Shown here: in pieces, positions 48,760-57,338 of the stretch
Layout: each line of letters opens with the position of its first letter
How positions within the stretch are numbered: the stretch's first letter is position 1
Assembly: GCA_963701955.1 (NCBI GenBank)
Contig: OY969694.1
Coordinates: 1,178,001-1,242,000, forward strand
Origin: Bog-473 sp963701955
GTDB lineage: Bacteria; Actinomycetota; Acidimicrobiia; Acidimicrobiales; RAAP-2
DNA length: 64,000 nucleotides
Direction of reading: 5' to 3'
Notes under the pieces: generated by a model
What the model was told of the DNA's origin: nothing
Databases searched by the model: none
The model's input: only the letters and a program-made list of their open reading frames with translations
Program-made: the position numbers and the translations under genes

Positions 48760-51621
48760 TTACGAGCACCCGCTGGTCGACCCGCAGCTCGAGCAGACGT
48801 AGCACGACCCGGCCCGCTGCATCGTGTTGCCGCAGTTGTAACAGAGTGGCGCATCGAGCTGGGCGGCCCGGGGAGCCGGCCGGACATTGCCTGCATCGGC
48901 CGGTATGGCCGTCGTCGCCGCGCGCGGCACCAACCCGTCCTCGACCAGCCCCACCGAGGGGGTGGCCATTTCTTCGACTCCCGGGAGCGTCGGCTGCGTG
49001 CGTTCCTCGCTCGAGAGCACGCCCAGGTCGGTGCGCTCTTCGTGCGTCAGGTAATCGAGCGCCAGGCGCCGAAAGATGTAGTCGACCAGGCTGCTGGCGA
49101 TGCGCAGCTCGCCATCGTCGGTGATGCCTGCGGGCTCAAATTTCATGTTCGCGTACTTGCGTACGAAAGTGGCCAGAGGCACGCCGTGCTGGAGACCGAG
49201 GCTGACCGAGATGGAGAAAGCGTCCATGATCCCCGCCAGGGTCGATCCCTGCTTGGAGACCTTGATGAACACCTCGCCCGGACGCCCGTCCTCGTACTCG
49301 CCTACCGTCACGTAGCCCTCGCAGTCGGCCACCCGGAACGAGAAGGTCTTGGAGTTGCGCTTGCGGGGCAAGCGCTCGCGCACAGCCCCCACGAGCACGG
49401 GCGAATCGGCCCGCTGACGCTCGTGCGCCAGGGCTGCCTCGAGCTCGGCGATACGCGCCGCGATCTCCCGGTCCCGAGCCTCTGCCGCCGATCCCGCCGG
49501 AGCGGTGTCGCCACCCTCACCCGCGCGCTCGACCTCCTTCTTGGTGGTCGAGAGCGGCTGGGCCACCTTGCAGTTGTCGCGGTAGATCGCCACCGCCTTG
49601 AGCCCGAGGCGCCAGGCGTCGATGTGGAGCTGCTCGACGTCCTCGACCGTCACGTCCTCGGGCATGTTGACCGTCTTGGAGATGGCACCGCTGATGAAGG
49701 GTTGCACGGCGCCCATCATGCGGATGTGGCCCGAGTAGTGGATCGGGTTATCGCCCATGGAGCAGGCGAACACGGGCAGATGCGCCGGCGCCAGGTGGGG
49801 CGCCCCGACGATGGACATATGCCCGTTGACGTGGGCCACGATATCTTCGACCTGCTCGTACGAGTAGCCGAGTTTGGCCAGCGCACGGGGCACCGTCTGG
49901 TTCACGATCGACATCGTGCCGCCACCCACCAACTTCTTCGTCTTGACCAGCCCGAGATCGGGCTCGACACCCGTCGTGTCGCAGTCCATGAGCAACCCGA
50001 TGGTGCCCGTGGGGGCGAGTACCGAGGCCTGCGAGTTGCGCACGCCGTACACCTCGGCCAGGTCCACCGCCCGATCCCACGCCTCCTGGGCCGCGGAGAG
50101 CAGCTCGGGCGGCACGACGTCCTCGTCGATCTTGGCGGCCTCGGCCTGGTGCATACGCAGCACGTTGAGCATGGGCTCGACGTTCTCGTGATAGCCGGCG
50201 AAGGGACCCATGCGGGCCGAGGTTCGCGCCGACGTGGCATAGGCGTGCCCCGTGAGCAACGCCGTGATGGCCGCCGCCCAGGCCCGCCCGGCCTCGGAGT
50301 CGTAGGGCAGACCCTGGGCCATGAGCAGGGCGCCGAGGTTGGCGTAGCCGATGCCGAGCTGGCGGAAGGCCCGCGTGTTCTCGGCGATCTTCTCGGTCGG
50401 GTAGTCGGCGTTGCCGACGATGATCTCCTGGCCGGTGAACACCACCGAGACTGCCGCCTTGAAGCCCTCGACGTCGAACTGGTCGTTCTCGTCGAGGAAC
50501 GTAAGCAGGTTCATGGAGGCGAGGTTGCACGCGCTGTTGTCGAGATGCATGTACTCGGAGCACGGATTGGAGCCGTTGATGCGTGCCGTGTTTGGGGCGG
50601 TGTGCCAGCGGTTGATGGTCGTGTCGTACTGCATGCCGGGGTCGGCGCATTCCCAGGCCGAATGGGCGATCTGACGGAACAGGTCACGGGCCGACACGGT
50701 CCGCACGACCGAGCCGTCGGTCCGGGCAACGAAGTCCCAGTCCCGCCCATCGATGACCGCGTTCATGAACTCGTCGGTGACCCGAACCGAGTTGTTGGCG
50801 TTCTGGTACTGGGTCGAGTGGCTGTCGGCCCCGTCGAGGTCCATGTCGAAGCCCGAGTCGCGGAGGACGCGAGCCTTGCGCTCCTCGATCGCCTTGCACC
50901 AGACGAAGTCCTCCACGTCGGGATGGTCGACGTCGAGGATGACCATTTTGGCCGCACGCCGGGTCTTGCCACCCGACTTGATCGTGCCGGCCGAGGCGTC
51001 CGCTCCCCGCATGAAGCTGACCGGGCCCGAGGCCGTCCCGCCGCCCTTGAGCAGCTCGTGGGAGGAGCGGATGCGCGACAGGTTGACGCCGGCGCCCGAC
51101 CCGCCCTTGAAGATGACGCCCTCCTCGACGTACCAGTTGAGGATGGAGTCCATGGTGTCCTCGACGGCCAGGATGAAGCAGGCGCTCCCCTGCTGGGGTA
51201 CACCCTGCACGCCGATGTTGAACCACACGGGAGAGTTGAACGCCGCCTTCTGGTGGATGATGAGGAACTTCAGCTCGTGGTTGAAGACGAGCGCCTCGTC
51301 TTCGTCTACGAAGTAGCCGTCCTTGATCCCCCACGCGGTGAGTGTGTCGGCCACTCGGTCGGCCACCTGGCGCAGCGACCACTCCCGCTCCTCGGTGCCC
51401 AGGGTGCCGCGGAAGTACTTCTGGGCCAAGATGTTGGTGGCGTTCACGCTCCAGGACTCGGGCACCTCGACGCCGAGTTGCTCGAAGGCCACCGAACCGT
51501 CACGGAAATTGGTGATGCGGGCGTCGCGCCGCTCCCAGCGCACCTCGTCGTAGGGGTGGACACCCTCGGTGGTGAAGTGCCGTTGGATGCCGATCTCGGC
51601 TCGCTGGGGGGCGATGGCCAT
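48760..51621 (-). CDS. nrdJ: Adenosylcobalamin-dependent (class II) ribonucleotide reductase
   Basis: 953 residues. It reduces ribonucleotides to deoxyribonucleotides with a B12-derived thiyl radical. The active-site block is NPCSEYMHLDNSACNLASMNL (cited as NPCSE and NSACNLA). The C-terminal part has the regular extension ending in a zinc-ribbon, CYNCGN...CYVCSSCG, with a final Cys pair for turnover. ATG 51621 follows AGGAGG at about 11 bases. The gene has a near-consensus promoter with two NrdR boxes (see below), so it is expected to be repressed when dNTP pools are full. B12 supply must come from elsewhere; no class I genes are nearby. Confidence 0.96.
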   Translation of the reverse strand: MAIAPQRAEIGIQRHFTTEGVHPYDEVRWERRDARITNFRDGSVAFEQLGVEVPESWSVNATNILAQKYFRGTLGTEEREWSLRQVADRVADTLTAWGIKDGYFVDEDEALVFNHELKFLIIHQKAAFNSPVWFNIGVQGVPQQGSACFILAVEDTMDSILNWYVEEGVIFKGGSGAGVNLSRIRSSHELLKGGGTASGPVSFMRGADASAGTIKSGGKTRRAAKMVILDVDHPDVEDFVWCKAIEERKARVLRDSGFDMDLDGADSHSTQYQNANNSVRVTDEFMNAVIDGRDWDFVARTDGSVVRTVSARDLFRQIAHSAWECADPGMQYDTTINRWHTAPNTARINGSNPCSEYMHLDNSACNLASMNLLTFLDENDQFDVEGFKAAVSVVFTGQEIIVGNADYPTEKIAENTRAFRQLGIGYANLGALLMAQGLPYDSEAGRAWAAAITALLTGHAYATSARTSARMGPFAGYHENVEPMLNVLRMHQAEAAKIDEDVVPPELLSAAQEAWDRAVDLAEVYGVRNSQASVLAPTGTIGLLMDCDTTGVEPDLGLVKTKKLVGGGTMSIVNQTVPRALAKLGYSYEQVEDIVAHVNGHMSIVGAPHLAPAHLPVFACSMGDNPIHYSGHIRMMGAVQPFISGAISKTVNMPEDVTVEDVEQLHIDAWRLGLKAVAIYRDNCKVAQPLSTTKKEVERAGEGGDTAPAGSAAEARDREIAARIAELEAALAHERQRADSPVLVGAVRERLPRKRNSKTFSFRVADCEGYVTVGEYEDGRPGEVFIKVSKQGSTLAGIMDAFSISVSLGLQHGVPLATFVRKYANMKFEPAGITDDGELRIASSLVDYIFRRLALDYLTHEERTDLGVLSSEERTQPTLPGVEEMATPSVGLVEDGLVPRAATTAIPADAGNVRPAPRAAQLDAPLCYNCGNTMQRAGSCYVCSSCGSTSGCS

Positions 51622-51730
51622 GGTGCTCTGGTCCTCCTGCTGACTCGTTCCTACCGTCTTTGGCTCTGCTGGGTGCGCTGCGAATCCTGCCGGTGTTCTC
51701 CGACGCCTCAAGGGGGCTCCATGTCGCTCA

Positions 51731-51746
51731 CCACAAGATGTTGTGG
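51731..51746 (-). promoter_or_regulatory. NrdR box 1
   Basis: CCACAAGATGTTGTGG is a palindrome close to the NrdR consensus acaCwAtATaTwGtgt. It lies 32 bases (three helical turns) downstream of box 2 and fits the usual two-box arrangement. Confidence 0.8.
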
Positions 51747-51762
51747 CCTGCATGCCCCCAAG

Positions 51763-51778
51763 ACACGAGATGCTGTGT
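51763..51778 (-). promoter_or_regulatory. NrdR box 2, overlapping the start of transcription
   Basis: Seen on the plus strand as ACACGAGATGCTGTGT; it matches the NrdR consensus at most fixed positions. It begins right after the -10 box, so bound NrdR would block RNA polymerase. Confidence 0.85.
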
Positions 51779-51779
51779 C

Positions 51780-51809
51780 ATTACAGCACTGTAGTTACGC
51801 CCTTGTCAA
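51780..51809 (-). promoter_or_regulatory. nrdJ promoter
   Basis: Read leftwards: TTGACA (51809-51804), 18 bases, TGTAAT (51785-51780). The predicted start is near 51773, inside NrdR box 2. The spacer includes most of the TACAGCACTGTA palindrome. Confidence 0.8.
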
Positions 51810-51975
51810 CCAACGCCGCCGCGCGTCCATGCTGGTCAACAGCTGTTCGCGATTGTTTGCGCGCGGTTCGCCCCGATCCACCCCCACCGGCCCTTCCACG
51901 GTCGTCCGGGTTGCCCGGCCCGGCGGGCCCAAGGTGGGTCAGAGACGCCGCGTCATACCTCCGGAACTGCGAACT

Positions 51976-52011
51976 CTAAACAATTCTGTTTCGGCTAAAC
52001 GTCTATGTTTA
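51976..52011 (+). promoter_or_regulatory. Two tandem TAAAC-N6-GTTT operator-like sites
   Basis: CTAAAC-aattct-GTTT (51976-51991) and CTAAAC-gtctat-GTTTA (51995-52011), 19 bases apart. The second overlaps a possible -10 element (TATAGG at 52010-52015) for the glycerol kinase gene. The symmetry suggests a dimeric repressor site pair; which regulator is unknown. Confidence 0.6.
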
Positions 52012-52099
52012 TAGGTTGCAATCGAGGAACCATGCGTCACAACGCCGCCAAACCCTCACCCGCCGACCTGATCAGGTGACCGAATAGGGTCGGCTCCTC

Positions 52100-53673
52100 A
52101 TGGCCGACACAGTCGTCGCAATTGACGCCGGCACGACCGGCGTGCGGGCCGTCGCCATCGACGAACGGGCGCGAGTGACCGACGTCGCCTACCGCGAGCT
52201 GACCCAGTATTTCCCGCGGCCCGGATGGGTCGAGCACGATCCCAACGAGATCTGGAACGCCGTCACCGAGACGCTGGGCGAGGTGGGCACCCGCCTGGGC
52301 GAGGCCGGTGACACGGTCGCCGCCATCGGCGTCACCAACCAGCGTGAGACCGTCGTCGCCTTCGACCGATCGACCGGTCGACCGCTGCACCGCGCCATCG
52401 TCTGGCAGGACCGCCGCACCGCAGCGGACTGTGCGGCGCTCGCCGATCACGGTCATCTCGAGCGGGTGCGCGCCATGACCGGCCTGGTGCTCGACCCCTA
52501 CTTCAGCGCCACCAAGGCGGCCTGGATACTTCGCCACGGCGACCTGCCGCTCGAGCCCGATGACCCGCGCCTCGCACTCTGCACCGTCGACACCTGGGTG
52601 CTGTGGAACCTCACGGGGGGACCCGCGGGGGCACCTACGCCACCGACCCGTCCAACGCCAGCCGCACCCTCCTCTTCGACACCGGGACGCTGGCGTGGTC
52701 CGACGAACTGTGCGAGCTCTTCGGGGTGCCGCGGCACACTTTGGCCGAGGTCCGTTCCTCGGCGGGGGACTTCGGCACCACCGTGCTCGGGGACCTCGGT
52801 GGGCTCGGAGCTCCATCGGTCCTCAACGGGGTACCGGTCTGCGGAGCCCTGGGCGACCAGCAGGCCGCGTTGTTCGGGCAGGCCTGCTTCGAAGCAGGCA
52901 TGGCCAAGGTCACCTACGGGACGGGCAGCTTCGTTCTGGCCAACGCTGGCCCCGAACGTCCCCCGGCTCCTGAGGGACTGACCGTGAGCTGCGCCTGGGA
53001 TCTGGGCGAGCATGCCGACGCGACACACGGACGCATCGCCTACGCGCTCGAGGGATCGTCGTTCGTGTCGGGGGCGGCCATCCAGTGGCTACGCGACGGC
53101 CTGGGCATCATCGACTCCACCGCCGAGGTCGGCCCGCTGGCCGCCTCGGTCGCCGACAGCGGCGGCGTGACATTCGTGCCCGCCCTCAGTGGCCTCGGAA
53201 GCCCGTGGTGGGACCCGCGGGCCCGGGGCATCGTGACCGGCCTCACCCGCGGGTCGGGCCGTGCCCAGCTGGCCCGGGCCTGCGTCGACGCCATGGCCTT
53301 CGGTGTGCGAGACATGACCGACGCCATGTCGGGCGTGCTGGGTGGTGGGGTGGTCGCCGCGTCGTCCCACCCACTGTCCGCTCTGAGGGTGGACGGGGGT
53401 GCCGCCACCATGGACCTCCTCCTCGAGTTGCAGGCGGAGCACAGCCGGGTCCCGGTGTCCCGGCCCCGGTCGCTCGAGTCCACCGCTCTGGGCGCCGCCA
53501 CGGTGGCCGGGCTCGCCGCCGGGGTGTGGTCCTCCCTGGACGAGCTGGCCGGACTGTGGGAGGCCGAAGCGGTCTTCGAACCCCAGCTCCCGGTCGAGTT
53601 GGCCGACGCCACCTACGCGGTCTGGCGTCGCGCCGTCGAGAAGTCGAAGGGGTGGGCCGCAGACGAGGCGTGA
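52100..53673 (+). pseudogene. glpK: Glycerol kinase-like FGGY kinase with one frameshift
   Basis: From ATG 52100 the N-terminal half has DAGTTGVRAVAID (phosphate 1), NQRET and IVWQDRRT. At NLTGG the frame is lost; the rest continues one base off from GTYATDPSNASRTLLFDTG onward with GDQQAALFGQACF, YGTGSF, GLGSPWWDPRARG and the C-terminal VDGGAA. The break is in the G6 run at 52615-52620, where seven Gs would restore the frame and give a 524-residue protein. Glycerol kinase makes sn-glycerol 3-phosphate; the fructose-1,6-bisphosphate-binding loop is not evident. Either a recent mutation or a homopolymer read error. Confidence 0.88.
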
Positions 53674-53714
53674 CCTTCGCTCGCAGGCTCTGTCGGGGAG
53701 CGAAGGAACCGGAA

Positions 53715-53740
53715 ATAAAACAAGTCTCTTCTTGTTATAT
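53715..53740 (+). promoter_or_regulatory. 26-bp palindrome ATAAAACAAG-N6-CTTGTTATAT
   Basis: Arms of ten bases match at nine positions. A possible -10 box (TATATT, 53736-53741) overlaps the right arm. It lies 44 bases upstream of the SDR-queA-regulator operon and would suit a dimeric repressor of MarR/TetR or winged-helix type. The third gene of the operon encodes such a regulator. Confidence 0.75.
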
Positions 53741-53783
53741 TGACGAGAAGGAGCGGGCCCGCCGCTCGGAAGGGTGGTCAGCC

Positions 53784-54500
53784 ATGAGCGTGGCCGTCGT
53801 CACAGGAGCAAGCCGGGGACTCGGAGAAGCTCTCGCCGTGGGGCTCGCCGATGCGGGCTGGTCGTTGGTGATCGACGGCCGCCACCCCGAATCGCTTGGT
53901 GCCGCGGCCGACCGGATCCGGGACCGGTCCCGGCCCGGGGCGCACGTCGTGGCCATCGTCGGTGACGTCACTGACGAGGGACATCGTCACGACCTCATTG
54001 GAGCGGCATTCGATCTGGGCGGACTTGACCTCGTCGTCAACAACGCCGGCACCCTCGGTGCCACTCCCCTACCCGCCTTGGCCGACTACCCGCTGGGTGA
54101 GCTGCGACTGGCGTTCGAGGTCAACGTGGTGGCGCCGCTCGGGCTGATTCAGGATGCTCTCCCGTTGCTGCTCGATGCACCTCGCCCCCGTCTCGTCAAC
54201 GTCACCTCCGATGCCGCAGTCGAGGCCTACGAGGGCTGGGGCGGCTATGGCGCCGGCAAGGCGGCGCTCGAGCACCTCGGTGTCGTCCTCGCCGTGGAGC
54301 TCCCGGCACTGCGGGTGTGGTCGGTCGACCCGGGCGACCTCCGCACCGCGATGCACCAGGCCGCCTTCCCCGGTGAGGACATCTCGGACCGCCCCGAGCC
54401 GGTCGCGATCGTCCCCGCGCTGCTCGAGCTCATCGGCAGTGATCGTCCGAGCGGGCGCTACCGCGCCTCGGAGCTCGTCGCCTCGGGAACCCCGGCATGA
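53784..54500 (+). CDS. Short-chain dehydrogenase/reductase
   Basis: 238 residues with GASRGLG, NNAGTLGA, Ser (VNVTSDAA) and YGAGK in regular spacing (13 residues). The C-terminal part is short, with VDPGDLRTAM. It probably reduces a carbonyl with NADPH, as suggested by Arg in VIDGRHP. ATG 53784 follows AAGGGTGG. Its stop overlaps the queA start (ATGA). No known link between an SDR and QueA explains this order. Confidence 0.9.
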   Translation: MSVAVVTGASRGLGEALAVGLADAGWSLVIDGRHPESLGAAADRIRDRSRPGAHVVAIVGDVTDEGHRHDLIGAAFDLGGLDLVVNNAGTLGATPLPALADYPLGELRLAFEVNVVAPLGLIQDALPLLLDAPRPRLVNVTSDAAVEAYEGWGGYGAGKAALEHLGVVLAVELPALRVWSVDPGDLRTAMHQAAFPGEDISDRPEPVAIVPALLELIGSDRPSGRYRASELVASGTPA

Positions 54501-55573
54501 GCGTCGTGGCCCCGAGCGGGGCCCGGCTCCCCTCGCTGCGCCCGCTGTCCTTCGAGCTCCCGCCCGTGCTGGAGGCACCGGCGCCGCCCGAGAGCCGGGG
54601 CATCACCCGTGACGCGGTCCGCATGATGGTGGCCACCAGATCCGACGGCGCCCTCATCCACTCCCACTTCTCCGAGCTCCCCCGCTTCCTGGGCGAAGGG
54701 GACCTTGTGGTCATCAACACCTCGGGCACCCTCGCCGCCGAGCTCGATGCCACGGCGCCGGACGGCACGCCGCTCCAGGTGCACCTCTCCACCCGGCTGC
54801 CCGCCGGGCTGTGGACCCTCGAGCTCCGACGCCATGGCGGTGCGCACCTCAGTGCTGCGTCGGGCGACGTCGTCACGCTGCCCGGCGGCGGCCGCGCCTC
54901 TTTGCTCACCCCGTACACACCGGGCCCGGACGGCAAGGGCGTTCGACTGTGGATCGCGCGGGTCGAGACCCCTGGGCGCGTGCAGAGCTTCCTGGCCCGG
55001 CACGGGCGACCCATCCGCTATGGCTACGTGCGAGGCGAGTATCCGATCACGGCATACCAGAACGTGTACGCCACCGAACCGGGCTCCGCCGAGATGCCCA
55101 GCGCGGGGAGGCCCTTCACTCCTGAGGTGCTCACCCGGCTGATCGCCAAGGGTGTCGGCGTGGCTCCGCTGCTCTTGCACACTGGCGTGGCCTCGCTCGA
55201 GGCGGGCGAGCCGCCCTACGCCGAGTACTTCAGGGTGTCCCTCGCCACCGCGCACCGGGTTAACGACACCCGGCGAACGGGCGGCCGGGTCGTCGCCGTC
55301 GGCACGACAGTGGTGCGCGCGCTCGAGTCCGTCGTCGACGAGCATGGCCACGTGCATCCGAGCGAGGGCTGGACCGAGACGATCGTCTCACCCGAGCGCC
55401 CGGTTCGCTCCGTCGACGGGTTCCTCACCGGATGGCACGAGCCAGAGGCCTCACACCTGGCCATGCTCGAGGCGATCGCCGGTCGAACCCTGCTCGAGGC
55501 GTCCTATGCTGCCGCGCTCGAGGGGGGGTACCTGTGGCACGAGTTCGGCGACGTCCACCTGATCCTCCCGTGA
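54497..55573 (+). CDS. queA: S-adenosylmethionine:tRNA ribosyltransferase-isomerase
   Basis: 358 residues matching QueA, which transfers and isomerises the ribosyl part of SAM to form epoxyqueuosine in tRNA. Landmarks: GDLVVINTSGTLAAEL, IRYGYVRGEYPITAYQNVYA, EYFRVSLATAHRVNDTRRTGGRVVAVGTTVVRALE (shortened: GRVVAVGTTVVRALES), and FLTGWHEPEASHLAML. The order of segments is normal. ATG 54497 overlaps the SDR stop; its own stop overlaps the regulator start (GTGA). tgt, queD and queE are not in the window, so a function on another substrate is possible. Confidence 0.93.
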   Translation: MSVVAPSGARLPSLRPLSFELPPVLEAPAPPESRGITRDAVRMMVATRSDGALIHSHFSELPRFLGEGDLVVINTSGTLAAELDATAPDGTPLQVHLSTRLPAGLWTLELRRHGGAHLSAASGDVVTLPGGGRASLLTPYTPGPDGKGVRLWIARVETPGRVQSFLARHGRPIRYGYVRGEYPITAYQNVYATEPGSAEMPSAGRPFTPEVLTRLIAKGVGVAPLLLHTGVASLEAGEPPYAEYFRVSLATAHRVNDTRRTGGRVVAVGTTVVRALESVVDEHGHVHPSEGWTETIVSPERPVRSVDGFLTGWHEPEASHLAMLEAIAGRTLLEASYAAALEGGYLWHEFGDVHLILP

Positions 55574-56286
55574 CGGCCGGTCCTCCGGTGAAGGTGGCCA
55601 CGACGGATCCACCGCCGGCCGCCGACTCGCCCCTCCAGCAGCTGCCGACCACCCGCCGGGCCATCTTGAATCTGGTCAAGCGCCGGGGACCGCTCGACGC
55701 CGCGGGGGCGGCCGACGCCCTGTCGCTCACCCCGGCCGCGGTCCGCCAGCAGCTGGCTCGGCTCGAAGCGGATGGCCTCCTGGTGCACCAAGACGAGCCG
55801 CCGGACTCCCCCCGGCGGGGTCGGCCACGCCACGTCTACACATTGACCGCGGCGGCCGAAGCCCTCTACCCGAAGCGCTACGGCGACCTCACGACCGAGC
55901 TCCTCGGCTACCTCGGCGGTCCCGACGCTGCCCGCGTCGACGACCTGTTCGAGCAACGGCGCCGTCGCCGGGTGGCCGATGCCCTGCCCCGCACGGCGGA
56001 GAAGTCCTTCGACGAACAGGTCGCCGCGCTCACCGCCCTCCTCGATGAGGACGGCTATCTTGCCGAAGCGGAGCGGCTCGACGACGGGTCGTGGCGCATC
56101 ACTGAGCACAACTGCGCCATCCTCACCGTGGCGCAGGGATTCTCACAGGCCTGCGCCAGCGAGCTGTCCTTCATCCGAGACGCTCTGCCCGGTGCCTCGG
56201 TGCGCCGGGTCGCGCACCTCCTCGACGGGGCGCACGTGTGCGCCTACGTCGTCAGCCCGCCGCCGGTGTCGAGTCCGCCGCTCTGA
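55570..56286 (+). CDS. ArsR/SufR-like winged-helix metalloregulator (COG2345 type)
   Basis: 238 residues. The winged helix spans about 30-90 (RRAILNLVKRRGPLDAAGAADAL, AAVRQQLARLEADGLL, RPRHVYTLT). The C-terminal sensing domain holds three Cys (HNCAI, QACASE, HVCAYV), the arrangement of SufR-like regulators that bind an iron-sulfur cluster. It may control the upstream palindrome at 53715-53740 and genes for Fe-S or metal homeostasis. GTG 55570 overlaps the queA stop. It overlaps the ACT-domain gene by 35 bases at the 3' end (convergent). Confidence 0.88.
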   Translation: MTAGPPVKVATTDPPPAADSPLQQLPTTRRAILNLVKRRGPLDAAGAADALSLTPAAVRQQLARLEADGLLVHQDEPPDSPRRGRPRHVYTLTAAAEALYPKRYGDLTTELLGYLGGPDAARVDDLFEQRRRRRVADALPRTAEKSFDEQVAALTALLDEDGYLAEAERLDDGSWRITEHNCAILTVAQGFSQACASELSFIRDALPGASVRRVAHLLDGAHVCAYVVSPPPVSSPPL

Positions 56287-56512
56287 TCTCGAGCACCGAG
56301 GCGCCGTCCACCTCGTGGATCTCGGTCTGCAGCAGATCGATCAGGTGGGTGCCACCGATCTCGATCACGAACTCGTCGACTGCCCTCCCCTCGTCCCGCT
56401 CGAGAATGTTGATCGCCACGATGTCGCCCCCGACAGCCCCGATCCGGCTCGCGACCAGCCCGAGGGCTCCGGGTCGGTCCGGGAGGGCGATGCGCACGAC
56501 GTATCCAGCCAT
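56252..56512 (-). CDS. Small ACT-domain protein
   Basis: 86 residues forming a single ACT unit: YVVRIALPDRPGALGLVASRIGAVGGDIVAINIL with the amino-acid-binding Gly (RPGALG), then AVDEFVIEIGG. ACT domains bind amino acids and regulate enzymes; free-standing ones act as adaptors. ATG 56512 is the start. It ends inside the 3' part of the convergent regulator gene. Confidence 0.85.
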   Translation of the reverse strand: MAGYVVRIALPDRPGALGLVASRIGAVGGDIVAINILERDEGRAVDEFVIEIGGTHLIDLLQTEIHEVDGASVLEIRAADSTPAAG

Positions 56513-56579
56513 GACCCGAAACGTTAGGCCAGCAATATGAACTCCCTGTTTCAAGCGGCTGACGAATCGTCTCCCCTGG

Positions 56580-57311
56580 TCAACTGGTGCCCGCGCGGGA
56601 CTGCACGTACTCGTCGAGGTACTCGCGTTCGGAGAGTCGGGCGATTTCGTGCATGAGCCGATCCGTGAAGCCACGGCACTGCGTGTGGTCGTGGTCCCCC
56701 AGCGGATCGTCGAGGTTCGCGGCGGGCGGCATCCGCATGGGCGGGCCGAAGCGGATGGTGACGGTCCTGAACGGCCGCATGATCCGCGAGTCGACGGGCT
56801 GGACGTCGACGGTGCCGATCACCCCGACGGGCACGACCGGCACGCCGCACTCCCGGGAGAGCCGGGTGACGCCTGTGCGGCCCTTGTGCACGAATCGGTC
56901 GAGCGTACGGGTGCCCTCCGGATAGAGGCAGAGCAGGTGACCCTTGCCCAGGACGTCGCGCTTCGCCGTCTGGAGGGCGCGCTCCGAGGCGCTGCCGCCC
57001 GAGCGCCGGATGGGGATCTGCCCAGCGGCCCGGAAGAACCACCTCGTCTTGCGCGAGTCGAAGTACTCGGCCTTGGCGAGGAACGTCACCCGGCGGGGCA
57101 CCACCATGGGGATGAAGACCGAGTCGCAGAACGACTGGTGATTCGCCGCCAGCACGGCGGGGCCATGCCGAGGGATGTGCTCGCGTCCTTCCACCTTGAC
57201 CCGGAACAACAGGACGAAGACCGGGGTCAGGAGCACCTTGAGCAGCCAGTAGGCCACGCCCAAACGTAGCCCCCGGTATGGCGGCGCGTGGCGAGGGGCG
57301 CTCCTGGTCAC
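56580..57311 (-). CDS. 1-acyl-glycerol-3-phosphate acyltransferase-like (PlsC-family) protein
   Basis: 243 residues. The acyltransferase motifs are NHQSFCD (NHx4D), FFRAAGQIPIRR, LYPEGTRT and VPVVPVGV. One hydrophobic helix near the start (YWLLKVLLTPVFVLLF) tethers it to the membrane. It makes phosphatidic acid or acylates a glycolipid. In M. tuberculosis a similar gene (Rv2182c) lies close to pimB', as here. GTG 57311 is the start. Confidence 0.92.
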   Translation of the reverse strand: MTRSAPRHAPPYRGLRLGVAYWLLKVLLTPVFVLLFRVKVEGREHIPRHGPAVLAANHQSFCDSVFIPMVVPRRVTFLAKAEYFDSRKTRWFFRAAGQIPIRRSGGSASERALQTAKRDVLGKGHLLCLYPEGTRTLDRFVHKGRTGVTRLSRECGVPVVPVGVIGTVDVQPVDSRIMRPFRTVTIRFGPPMRMPPAANLDDPLGDHDHTQCRGFTDRLMHEIARLSEREYLDEYVQSRAGTS

Positions 57312-57338
57312 CGCTCGCCTCGAGTCTGAGGAGCGTGA

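Larger units (their letters stand above)
51622..52099. other. 478-base divergent regulatory region of nrdJ and the glycerol kinase
   Basis: Holds the nrdJ promoter, two NrdR boxes, a palindrome TACAG-CA-CTGTA at 51782-51793 and, nearer the kinase gene, two TAAAC-N6-GTTT sites. Its AT content is well above the surrounding genes. No cobalamin riboswitch core is recognised and no open frame looks coding. Confidence 0.7.

Noticed and set aside
51622..51780. A cobalamin riboswitch before nrdJ
   Set aside because: No B12-box or matching fold; NrdR boxes explain the region.
49042..52014. A 990-residue open frame antisense to nrdJ
   Set aside because: It mirrors the nrdJ coding frame, has no domain and crosses the intergenic region; a GC-rich shadow.
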